The position numbers and the translations under genes are program-made. This document shows, one piece after another, positions 1-6,162 of a DNA stretch of 6,356 nucleotides (its first letter is position 1; every line of letters begins with the position of its first letter). Origin of the DNA: Cytophagales bacterium (lineage in GTDB: Bacteria > Bacteroidota > Bacteroidia > Cytophagales > UBA9547). The stretch is taken from contig JAAFJZ010000155.1 of NCBI GenBank assembly GCA_013298205.1, forward strand, positions 1 to 6,356, given 5' to 3'. Under the pieces are notes generated by a model, which had not been told where the DNA came from, made no database searches, and was given only the letters and a program-made list of their open reading frames with translations.

Positions 1-15
1 CATTTTGAAATTATC

Positions 16-45
16 TTGTTTAAATAAGTAAAAGATTTATTTTTG
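16..45 (+). promoter_or_regulatory. Candidate Bacteroidota-type promoter ahead of the kinase gene
   Basis: Seen: TTG at 16-18 and TATTTTTG at 38-45, separated by 19 nt. The second box fits the Bacteroidota -7 consensus TAnnTTTG and the first fits the short -33 TTG element used by the primary sigma factor of this phylum. A transcript starting a few bases after position 45 would have a leader of roughly 20 nt before the ATG at 71. This is the only good promoter match found outside coding sequence, so it may drive the whole co-directional run. The region is very AT-rich, so a chance match is possible. Confidence 0.45.
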
Positions 46-70
46 TAGAAATTATTCGAGAAATATCAAT

Positions 71-925
71 ATGATTGCAATTGCAGACAGTGGAACAACC
101 AAAACAAGCTGGTTATTTGTAGATAAAAACAAAAAAAGCTACACTTATAAAACAGTAGGTTTTAATCCTTATTACCAAAGTCCAGAAGATATATATAATA
201 ACTTAAAAACAGGATTAATACCTAATTTTGATTTTAGTGATAAAGTAGAAAAGATTTTTTTATACGGAGCTGGTTGTGAGGCGATAGAAAAACGAAACCA
301 AGTAGCCAAAGGTATTAAAAAAGCGTTTCCAGACACAGAAGTAACTGTAGATCATGATTTGCTAGCAGCAGCCAGAGCACTTTTCGGTGATTCTCCTGGA
401 ATAGCTTGTATTGCAGGTACAGGAGCCAACTCTTGTGAATACGATGGCAAAAGCATTACCAAAAACATACATTCCCTAGGTTTATTTTTGGGAGATGAAG
501 GCAGTGGAGGCTTTAATGGAAAACTCTTGGTTACAGATTATATTCGTGAAGCGATGCCTAAACATATTAGGGTTAAATTTGAAGCCAAATACGAAGATCG
601 CCAAGATGATATTTTAGATAAAGTATACACCAAACCATTCCCAAGTCGCTATTTGGCATCTTTTATGCCATTTTTGATGGAAAATAAGGAAGAAGAATAC
701 ATCAAATCGCTTTGCTACAAGAACTTTGCTTTGCAATTTGATAACGTAATTTTACGCTATTCAAATGTGAGAAGTGCTCCAATCGGTTATATTGGATCTG
801 TGGCTTTTTTTCTTTCTGATATACTTGAAAAGGTAGCCAATGATAGAGGGCTTACAATTAGCAAAATCATAAGAAATCCTTTAGAAGCTTTAGTAGAGTA
901 CCACCAATCAAAAGGAATCTATTGA
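71..925 (+). CDS. BadF/BadG/BcrA/BcrD-family amino-sugar kinase (GlcNAc and/or MurNAc kinase, MurK-like)
   Basis: This predicted cytoplasmic ATP-dependent sugar kinase of the ASKHA fold has 284 residues, normal for the bacterial NAGK-like family. Seen: an N-terminal phosphate-1 loop DSGTTKT at residues 6-12, a VDHDLLAAARAL segment at 93-104 whose D96 is the probable catalytic base, a second nucleotide loop IAGTGANS at 114-121, the family motif GDEGSGG at 141-147, and a C-terminal adenosine-site region with GSVAFF at 242-247 and NPLEALVEYH at 269-278. Homologues are usually annotated as N-acetylglucosamine kinase. However, its stop overlaps the murQ start by 4 nt, and kinase-murQ pairs such as Clostridium MurK and the Tannerella forsythia murTKQ operon phosphorylate MurNAc. 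A MurNAc kinase role, possibly with GlcNAc as second substrate, is therefore inferred. The family is certain; the substrate is not. The ATG at 71 puts the phosphate loop at the expected distance from the N-terminus. Confidence 0.9.
   Translation: MIAIADSGTTKTSWLFVDKNKKSYTYKTVGFNPYYQSPEDIYNNLKTGLIPNFDFSDKVEKIFLYGAGCEAIEKRNQVAKGIKKAFPDTEVTVDHDLLAAARALFGDSPGIACIAGTGANSCEYDGKSITKNIHSLGLFLGDEGSGGFNGKLLVTDYIREAMPKHIRVKFEAKYEDRQDDILDKVYTKPFPSRYLASFMPFLMENKEEEYIKSLCYKNFALQFDNVILRYSNVRSAPIGYIGSVAFFLSDILEKVANDRGLTISKIIRNPLEALVEYHQSKGIY
911..916 (+). promoter_or_regulatory. Shine-Dalgarno-like site for the TTG start of murQ
   Basis: AAAGGA lies inside the last codons of the kinase gene, 5 nt before the TTG at 922. 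Bacteroidota depend little on such sites and the other genes here mostly lack one, but this one supports the TTG start. No in-frame ATG occurs until codon 191, well past the catalytic residues. Confidence 0.4.
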
Positions 926-1728
926 TAAATACCACTGAATCCGAATCTGAATACAAAGATTTAGACCAAAAAAGTATCCAAGAGCTATTAGTAGGCATCA
1001 ACCAACAAGATGCCTTAGTTGCTCTTGCGGTACAAAAATCGATTCCTCAAATTGAAAAAGTGGTAACTTCGGTAGTAGAAGCATTAAAAAATGGAGGAAG
1101 ATTATTCTATATAGGTGCGGGTACAAGTGGAAGATTAGGTATAGTAGATGCATCTGAATGCCCGCCAACATTTGGTGTAAGCCATAATCTCGTAATAGGT
1201 ATAATAGCAGGTGGTGATGGGGCGATAAGAAAAGCGGTAGAATTTGCGGAAGACGATGAAAGCCAAGCTATTATAGATTTAAAAAACTATAATTTTTCAG
1301 AAAAAGATTTTTTAATTGGCATAGCAGCTTCAGGAAGAACGCCTTATGTAATAGGTGGTGTAAATGATGCAAGAAAACTAGGAGCCCAAACGGCTTGTAT
1401 TGTTTGCAACTTGGGTTCAGAATTGGCTCAAGCTGTAGATTTGCCTATAGAAGTTGTGGTTGGTCCTGAGTTTTTAACTGGAAGCACAAGAATGAAAGCG
1501 GGTACGGCTCAAAAATTGGTTTTAAATATGATTACAACTACGACCATGATAACCTTAGGTAAAGTAAAAGGCAATAAAATGGTTCATATGCAACTTAGTA
1601 ACCTCAAATTAATAGCTAGAGGAGAAAAAATGCTTCAAGACGAACTTCACATTTCGGCTCAAGAAGCCCAAAAACTTTTAAAAGCGCATGGTAACGTAAA
1701 CAAAGCAATTATAGCTTTTAAAAAATAA
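922..1728 (+). CDS. murQ: N-acetylmuramic acid 6-phosphate etherase MurQ
   Basis: MurQ cleaves the D-lactyl ether of MurNAc-6-phosphate to give GlcNAc-6-phosphate and D-lactate in the cytoplasm, a step of peptidoglycan recycling. Seen: a single SIS (sugar isomerase) domain with the phosphate-sugar site IGAGTSGRLG at residues 64-73, DASECPPTFG at 76-85, AVEFAEDDE at 105-113 and GPEFLTGSTRMKAGT at 181-195. E79 and E110 fall 31 residues apart, matching the catalytic pair E83/E114 described for E. coli MurQ. Residues 243-268 resemble the small helical C-terminal (UBA-like) segment of the family. At 268 residues it is shorter than the roughly 298-residue E. coli protein, mainly at the C-terminus, but all core motifs are present. 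The start is TTG, overlapping the kinase stop as TTGA; residues 2-30 already look like a MurQ N-terminus, so this start is sound. Translational coupling with the kinase is likely. Confidence 0.96.
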   Translation: MINTTESESEYKDLDQKSIQELLVGINQQDALVALAVQKSIPQIEKVVTSVVEALKNGGRLFYIGAGTSGRLGIVDASECPPTFGVSHNLVIGIIAGGDGAIRKAVEFAEDDESQAIIDLKNYNFSEKDFLIGIAASGRTPYVIGGVNDARKLGAQTACIVCNLGSELAQAVDLPIEVVVGPEFLTGSTRMKAGTAQKLVLNMITTTTMITLGKVKGNKMVHMQLSNLKLIARGEKMLQDELHISAQEAQKLLKAHGNVNKAIIAFKK

Positions 1729-1747
1729 ACTTACCTAGAATACCAAA

Positions 1748-2140
1748 ATGCTACTTAAAAAATTTACTTACCTTTTACTTCTTTTGAGCTGTATTTTAGC
1801 TTTGTTTTTATTCACTTTATTGGGGCAAAAGCTGATAAATGTAAGTTTGAATGAACTCATTATTATTTTTATTTATTATTTTTTTACTACATGGCTTTCC
1901 TTCTATCTAATAGAGAGAAAAAAGAATGATGGATTTGGCTTTATTACTAACGTGATGTTATCCAACTCGTTACGGGTTTTTTCAACGCTTATTTTTTTTG
2001 TAACTTACATCATTTTGAAAGGATTTTTGCCGCTTCACTTGGCAATTATTTTTATGTTGCTATATTTATTTTATACAGTGTTTGAAATTTATTTTTTAGT
2101 AACTAACTTGCACGCCAATTCAAAAAAACCGAAAGGCTAA
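1748..2140 (+). CDS. Small four-helix membrane protein upstream of atpB (unknown function, AtpI-position)
   Basis: I do not recognise a characterised family. Seen: 130 residues, strongly hydrophobic, with four probable membrane helices at about 6-25, 34-55, 77-91 and 94-118, a short basic loop (ERKKNDG) at 56-62 and a Lys-rich tail KKPKG. No signal-peptide cleavage motif or catalytic motif is visible. It lies 19 nt after murQ and 7 nt before atpB, so it is almost certainly co-transcribed with the ATP synthase. In many bacteria this slot holds AtpI, a small membrane protein linked to c-ring assembly or ion supply, but no AtpI/AtpZ sequence hallmark is obvious here. Small membrane proteins next to atpB in flavobacteria have been placed in a domain of unknown function (DUF6168, from memory); membership is possible but unchecked. 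A role in ATP synthase assembly is inference from position only. Confidence 0.85.
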   Translation: MLLKKFTYLLLLLSCILALFLFTLLGQKLINVSLNELIIIFIYYFFTTWLSFYLIERKKNDGFGFITNVMLSNSLRVFSTLIFFVTYIILKGFLPLHLAIIFMLLYLFYTVFEIYFLVTNLHANSKKPKG

Positions 2141-2147
2141 TACACCA

Positions 2148-3182
2148 GTGAATCTACTTAAAAAAATCATTTTCTCGCTCATTTTGCTCACAGGATTCAT
2201 ATCTGCGCAGGCAAGTGAATCACATTCTAGCGAATCAACAGAAGAGTTTAAACCAGGAGAAATGATATTGCATCACATCATGGATGCCCACGAGTGGCAC
2301 TTCGCTTCTGTAGGTAATTATGATTATGTGATTCCTTTACCTATTATTATATACTCAGAAAAAAATGGGTTGGTTTACTTCATGTCTTCTGAGTTTAGAA
2401 ACGCCAAAAGAGAATTTCAAGGGTATCATTTAGACCATCATGAGCACATTCATTCCCTATACGAATCGGAAAAAATTTACGATTTGTCTATTACTAAAAA
2501 CGTAGCCAGTTTATTATTAAGTGCACTTATATTAATAATCGTATTTACTACAGTAGCAGGATATTATTCAGTAAACGAAGGCAAAGCACCTACAGGTATG
2601 CAATCATTTTTTGAACCCATTATCGTTTTCGTGAGAGATGATGTAGCCAAAAATGTAATTGGTAAAAAATATGAACGATACATGCCCTATTTACTAACAG
2701 TATTTTTCTTCATCTGGGTTAATAATATGTTAGGATTGCTTCCAGGTGGAGCTAATCTTACGGGAAACATAGCCGTAACCATGGTTTTGGCAATATTTAC
2801 ATTTATCATTACTACATTTACAGGCAATAAAACTTATTGGGGGCATATTTTCAACACCCCTGGTGTGCCATTAGCCTTAAAACCGCTTATCATACCAATA
2901 GAAATCGTAGGGATGTTTACCAAACCCTTTTCATTAATGGTAAGGTTATTTGCTAATATCACGGCAGGTCACATTATCATATTAAGCTTGTTAGGCTTAA
3001 TATTTATTTTCAAAAGTATATTTGCAAGTCTTATTAGTTTGCCATTTGCAATCTTTATGAGCTTTCTAGAATTGTTTGTGGCGTTGCTGCAAGCGTATAT
3101 ATTTACGTTGTTAACAGCAATGTATTTTGGTGCTGCCGTTGAAGAACATCACCACGAACATGAAAAACATTCTTCACATTAA
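2148..3182 (+). CDS. atpB: F1Fo ATP synthase subunit a
   Basis: This is the stator membrane subunit that forms the two proton half-channels against the c-ring. It has 344 residues versus 271 in E. coli; the extra length is a signal peptide plus a periplasmic N-terminal region. Seen: a basic/hydrophobic signal sequence at 1-22 ending in AQA, a His-containing domain to about 115, then membrane segments near 118-140, 181-199, 205-226, 248-288 and 297-328. The essential channel arginine is R266 in KPFSLMVRLFANITAGH (259-275), aligned with E. coli R210; Q315 aligns with Q252. The E. coli pair E219/H245 appears swapped as H275/E308. The C-terminus has a His-rich tail (334-344). The GTG start is chosen because it alone gives a full signal peptide; the next in-frame ATG is codon 39. 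An AAAGG at 2132-2136 lies 11 nt upstream, and the preceding gene ends 7 nt before. Confidence 0.96.
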   Translation: MNLLKKIIFSLILLTGFISAQASESHSSESTEEFKPGEMILHHIMDAHEWHFASVGNYDYVIPLPIIIYSEKNGLVYFMSSEFRNAKREFQGYHLDHHEHIHSLYESEKIYDLSITKNVASLLLSALILIIVFTTVAGYYSVNEGKAPTGMQSFFEPIIVFVRDDVAKNVIGKKYERYMPYLLTVFFFIWVNNMLGLLPGGANLTGNIAVTMVLAIFTFIITTFTGNKTYWGHIFNTPGVPLALKPLIIPIEIVGMFTKPFSLMVRLFANITAGHIIILSLLGLIFIFKSIFASLISLPFAIFMSFLELFVALLQAYIFTLLTAMYFGAAVEEHHHEHEKHSSH

Positions 3183-3223
3183 ATAATTCAAACAACAATT
3201 AACAATTATTAAATTTAGTTAGT
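3183..3223 (+). promoter_or_regulatory. A/T-rich, nearly G-free leader of atpE
   Basis: This 41-nt gap has no G from 3183 to 3217 and contains a tandem AACAATT repeat (3194-3200 and 3201-3207). Such a leader should be free of secondary structure and easily bound by the 30S subunit. In E. coli the atpE initiation region is a known translational enhancer that raises c-subunit synthesis to match the c-ring stoichiometry; a similar role here is inferred from composition and position. A near match to a -7 box (TAAATTTA, 3209-3216) lacks the final G and is not claimed as a promoter. Confidence 0.3.
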
Positions 3224-3472
3224 ATGCTTAGATTAGTGTTTTTAGTAGAATTGGGATACGCTTTTATGGGTGCTGGAATCGGTGCTGGTATAGCTGCCCT
3301 AGGTGCCGGTATTGGTATTGGTAAAATCGGTGGTAGTGCGGTAGAATCAATCGCAAGACAGCCTGAAGAAAGTGGAAAAATTCAAACAGCTATGCTTATT
3401 GCAGCAGCCTTCATTGAAGGAGTTGCTTTATTTGCAGTGGTTGTATGTCTTCTTATTTCTTTCAAAGCATAA
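3224..3472 (+). CDS. atpE: F1Fo ATP synthase subunit c (proteolipid)
   Basis: This subunit forms the rotating membrane ring; each copy carries one ion-binding carboxylate. It has 82 residues, normal for the family. Seen: helix 1 with a dense glycine pattern (G27, G29, G31, G33, then G36-G37), the polar loop ARQPEE at 44-49 that contacts F1, and helix 2 with the ion-binding residue E65 in AAAFIEGVALF (60-70), exactly 20 residues after R45 as D61 is after R41 in E. coli. The residues after E65 are G and V rather than the Ser/Thr of Na+-binding rings, and I32 stands where Na+ types have Gln, so proton coupling is indicated. It is set off from its neighbours by 41 nt upstream and 51 nt downstream, unlike the 2-7 nt junctions of the rest of the cluster, and is probably expressed at a higher level. 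No Shine-Dalgarno is visible. Confidence 0.97.
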   Translation: MLRLVFLVELGYAFMGAGIGAGIAALGAGIGIGKIGGSAVESIARQPEESGKIQTAMLIAAAFIEGVALFAVVVCLLISFKA

Positions 3473-3491
3473 TTTATCAAATCAAAATATT

Positions 3492-3510
3492 GCCGGGTGC
3501 ATAACCCGGC
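3492..3510 (+). promoter_or_regulatory. Intercistronic GC-rich hairpin between atpE and atpF
   Basis: Seen: a perfect inverted repeat, GCCGGGT (3492-3498) and ACCCGGC (3504-3510), with the 5-nt loop GCATA. Six of the seven pairs are G-C, in an otherwise AT-rich window. Beyond a 3x3 mismatch, AAAT (3485-3488) can pair with ATTT (3514-3517). It starts 19 nt after the atpE stop and ends 13 nt before the atpF start. The following bases (TTAATTTA) are not a clean U-tract, so full intrinsic termination is unlikely. Partial termination, or a 3'-end barrier that stabilises an atpE-containing mRNA after processing, are the likely roles (inference). Confidence 0.65.
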
Positions 3511-3523
3511 TTAATTTACAGTT

Positions 3524-4018
3524 ATGGATTTAGTTACCCCTCAGTTAGGTCTCATTTTTTGGCAAACAATTACGTTTTTAATTGTATTTATTCTATTGGC
3601 TAAATTTGCTTGGAATCCTATTTTATCAGGATTAAAAGAAAGAGAGCTTACAATAGAAGAATCTTTAGAATCTGCCAAAAAAGCAAAAGAAGAAATGAGT
3701 TTGCTTAAATCTGAAAATGAAAAACTTTTGGTTGAAGCAAGACAAGAAAGAGACAAAATTTTGAAGATGGCAAATGAAACCGCCTCTCAAATTGTGAACA
3801 AAGCAAAAGATGAAGCCCAAACAGAAGCAAACAAACAGTTTGAATCGGCTAAAGCTTCGATTATAAATGAAAAAAATGCCGCTTTAAGAGAAGTAGAAAA
3901 CATAACTGCTAGTCTTTCTTTGCAAATTGCAGAGAAAATTCTTAAAAAAGAACTTACAAGCGATGCATCTCAATTGGATTTGGTAAAACAATACATCAAA
4001 GAAACCCATCTTAACTAA
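3524..4018 (+). CDS. atpF: F1Fo ATP synthase subunit b
   Basis: This is the peripheral stalk subunit that links subunit a in the membrane to delta/alpha on F1. It has 164 residues, close to the usual 156-170. Seen: one N-terminal membrane helix at about 8-27, the family segment KFAWNPI at 27-33 followed by R40, and then a long charged, Ala/Glu/Lys-rich coiled coil from about 40 to 140 with no proline after P32. The C-terminal segment LQIAEKILKKEL (133-144) is the typical delta-binding end. Only one b-type gene is present, so the stalk is presumably a b2 homodimer rather than the b/b' pair of phototrophs. The ATG at 3524 is 51 nt after atpE, and the stop is 2 nt before atpH, implying coupled translation with the next gene. 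Confidence 0.96.
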   Translation: MDLVTPQLGLIFWQTITFLIVFILLAKFAWNPILSGLKERELTIEESLESAKKAKEEMSLLKSENEKLLVEARQERDKILKMANETASQIVNKAKDEAQTEANKQFESAKASIINEKNAALREVENITASLSLQIAEKILKKELTSDASQLDLVKQYIKETHLN

Positions 4019-4020
4019 AA

Positions 4021-4578
4021 ATGTCTGTATATAGAGTAGCATCTCGATATGCCAAATCATTTATGGAACTCTCAATGGAAAAATCTTCCCTTGAAGAGGT
4101 GGCTGCAGATATGCAATTAATAGCAAAAGTTTGTGCCGAAAATAGAGAATTACTTCTTTTATTGCGCAACCCTATTGTTAAATTTGATAAAAAAATCCAA
4201 ATTTTAAATCTCATTTTTAAAGATAAGATTAATAAACTAACTCTTTCTTATCTTGATTTGATGACCAAAAAAGGAAGAGAAGAATTATTGCCAGATATAA
4301 CTGCTGAGTTTATAAAGCAATATAATGACTATAAAAAAATTGAAGTAGCAGAGCTATTTACTCCTCACGTTATAAACAATGATTTAAGGTTAGAATTTCA
4401 CAGTATGGTTTACAAACTTACTGGAAAAAAAACAAAACTAATTGAACATATACAAGATGATTTAATAGGTGGTTTTTTATTAAAAATTGGCGATAGACAA
4501 ATCGATCATTCAGTTTCAGGGAAATTGAACAAAATCAAAAAGAATTTCACAAATAAAACACATATCTCAAAAATATAA
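4021..4578 (+). CDS. atpH: F1Fo ATP synthase subunit delta
   Basis: Delta caps the alpha3beta3 head and joins it to the b stalk (the bacterial counterpart of mitochondrial OSCP). It has 185 residues, about the family norm of 175-185. Seen: the N-terminal helical domain with RYAKSF at 9-14 and LRNP at 48-51, and the C-terminal OSCP/delta signature region at about 140-163, with DDLIGGFLLKIGDRQID (146-162) including the conserved G150-G151 and the I-G-D turn. The tail after 165 is Lys-rich and Asn-rich. Its start lies 2 nt after atpF and its stop 3 nt before atpA, so it belongs in the tightly packed part of the operon. Sequence conservation in this family is low, but the signature and position make the call secure. 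Confidence 0.95.
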   Translation: MSVYRVASRYAKSFMELSMEKSSLEEVAADMQLIAKVCAENRELLLLLRNPIVKFDKKIQILNLIFKDKINKLTLSYLDLMTKKGREELLPDITAEFIKQYNDYKKIEVAELFTPHVINNDLRLEFHSMVYKLTGKKTKLIEHIQDDLIGGFLLKIGDRQIDHSVSGKLNKIKKNFTNKTHISKI

Positions 4579-4581
4579 ACC

Positions 4582-6159
4582 ATGGTTGACGTAAGGCCAG
4601 ACGAGGTTTCTGCTATATTAAAGCAGCAACTTTCAAATTTTAAAACCGAATCTGAATTAGAAGAAATAGGTACTGTACTTCAGGTTGGTGATGGTGTAGC
4701 CCGTATTTACGGACTCACTCAAGCCCAATCTGGTGAGCTTTTAGAGTTTCAAAGTGGAGCTAAAGCACTAGTACTAAATCTCGAAGAAGATAATGTTGGA
4801 GCAGTAATTTTAGGTGAAGGAAATCTTGTAAAAGAAGGAGATACCGTAAAACGTACCAAACAAATCGCATACGTAAATGCGGGTGAAGGTGTTTTGGGTC
4901 GTGTAATTGATACTTTAGGAAATCCGATTGATGGTAAAGGTCCTATTACAGGTCAGCTTTACCCAATGAACTTGGAAAGAAAAGCCCCTTCTGTAATCTA
5001 CAGACAACCTGTAAAAGAACCTTTACAAACAGGTATTAAAGCTATTGATGCCATGATTCCAATTGGAAGAGGGCAAAGAGAGCTTATCATTGGTGATAGA
5101 CAAACGGGTAAAACTGCTGTGGGTATTGATACCATCATCAACCAAAAAGAATTTTATGACAAGGGTGAGCCTGTGTATTGTATTTATGTAGCCATAGGTC
5201 AAAAAGCAAGTACAGTAGCTGCTTTGGTAAATACATTAGAGAAAAATGGGGCGATGCCTTACACGGTAGTGGTAGCAGCAAATGCTTCTGACGCTGCTCC
5301 GATGCAGTTTTATGCGCCATTTACAGGTGCTGCGATTGGAGAGTATTTTCGTGATACGGGCAGACCAGCCTTGGTTATTTATGATGATTTATCTAAACAA
5401 GCGGTTGCTTATAGAGAAGTTTCGCTTTTATTAAGAAGACCTCCAGGACGTGAAGCTTACCCTGGTGATGTGTTTTATCTACATAGTCGTTTGCTTGAGC
5501 GTGCCGCAAAAATCATTGCTAATGATGAAATTGCTGCGCAAATGAATGATTTGCCAGAATCAATCAAACATTTGGTAAAAGGTGGAGGTTCTTTAACGGC
5601 ACTTCCTATTATTGAAACCCAAGCAGGAGACGTTTCAGCTTATATTCCTACTAATGTGATTTCAATCACAGATGGGCAAATATTCTTGGAATCAAACCTT
5701 TTTAACTCAGGTATCAGACCAGCGATTAACGTAGGTATTTCAGTATCAAGAGTAGGAGGTTCGGCTCAAATCAAAACAATGAAAAAAGTTTCTGGAACTT
5801 TAAAATTAGATCAAGCACAATTCCGTTCTTTAGAAGCTTTTGCTAAATTTGGTTCAGATCTTGATGCCGCTACAAAACTGGTAATCGAAAGGGGTAAAAG
5901 AAGTATGGAAATACTCAAACAAGCACAATTTTCGCCATTAACAGTAGAAAAACAAGTTGCTATCGTTTATGTGGCCACAAATGGTTTATTAGATGGCGTA
6001 GCTATAAATAAAGTGAGGGCTTTTGAAAAAGATTTCTTGCAAACACTCGAAAATTCATACCAATTTGTACTTGATGGTTTGAAATCAGGTAAACTTGATG
6101 ATAGCATCACAGATACAATTAAAAAAGTAGCTAAAGAATTATCAGCACATTACGCATAG
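4582..6159 (+). CDS. atpA: F1Fo ATP synthase subunit alpha
   Basis: Alpha carries the non-catalytic nucleotide sites of the F1 head and supplies the arginine finger to beta. It has 525 residues, slightly more than the 513 of E. coli. Seen: an N-terminal beta-barrel domain to about 100, the Walker A motif GDRQTGKT at 171-178 (K177), the Walker B region ALVIYDDL at 263-270, the alpha/beta family signature PAINVGISVS at 380-389, and the arginine finger R390 in SRVGG, equivalent to E. coli R376. Residues 409-430 (LDQAQFRSLEAFAKFGSDLDAA) contain the usual EAFAKFGSDLD block of the C-terminal helical domain. Every key residue is present, so it should be functional. The ATG is 3 nt after the atpH stop with no Shine-Dalgarno, and the stop is 3 nt before atpG. 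Confidence 0.98.
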   Translation: MVDVRPDEVSAILKQQLSNFKTESELEEIGTVLQVGDGVARIYGLTQAQSGELLEFQSGAKALVLNLEEDNVGAVILGEGNLVKEGDTVKRTKQIAYVNAGEGVLGRVIDTLGNPIDGKGPITGQLYPMNLERKAPSVIYRQPVKEPLQTGIKAIDAMIPIGRGQRELIIGDRQTGKTAVGIDTIINQKEFYDKGEPVYCIYVAIGQKASTVAALVNTLEKNGAMPYTVVVAANASDAAPMQFYAPFTGAAIGEYFRDTGRPALVIYDDLSKQAVAYREVSLLLRRPPGREAYPGDVFYLHSRLLERAAKIIANDEIAAQMNDLPESIKHLVKGGGSLTALPIIETQAGDVSAYIPTNVISITDGQIFLESNLFNSGIRPAINVGISVSRVGGSAQIKTMKKVSGTLKLDQAQFRSLEAFAKFGSDLDAATKLVIERGKRSMEILKQAQFSPLTVEKQVAIVYVATNGLLDGVAINKVRAFEKDFLQTLENSYQFVLDGLKSGKLDDSITDTIKKVAKELSAHYA

Positions 6160-6162
6160 ATT

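Noticed and set aside
1797..1804. TAGCTTTG, a match to the Bacteroidota -7 box inside the small membrane protein gene (similar matches at about 1436 in murQ and 3601 in atpF)
   Set aside because: No TTG/TTTG element at the right spacing for the 1797 and 3601 boxes that I could find, and such matches are expected by chance in AT-rich coding DNA.
3224..3472. Na+-translocating ATP synthase
   Set aside because: Subunit c lacks the Gln in helix 1 and the Ser/Thr after the carboxylate (E65 is followed by G, V), so the Na+ signature is absent.
3541..3756. Minus-strand open frame of 71 codons inside atpF
   Set aside because: It lies wholly within atpF, its Ser/Leu-rich product is the mirror of a Lys/Glu-rich coiled coil, and it has no recognisable motif.
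4011..4214. Minus-strand open frame of 67 codons over atpH
   Set aside because: It is antisense to a well-supported delta-subunit gene, with no promoter, leader or family resemblance.
5138..5320. Minus-strand open frame of 60 codons inside atpA
   Set aside because: It overlaps the most conserved part of the alpha subunit; chance openness explains it.
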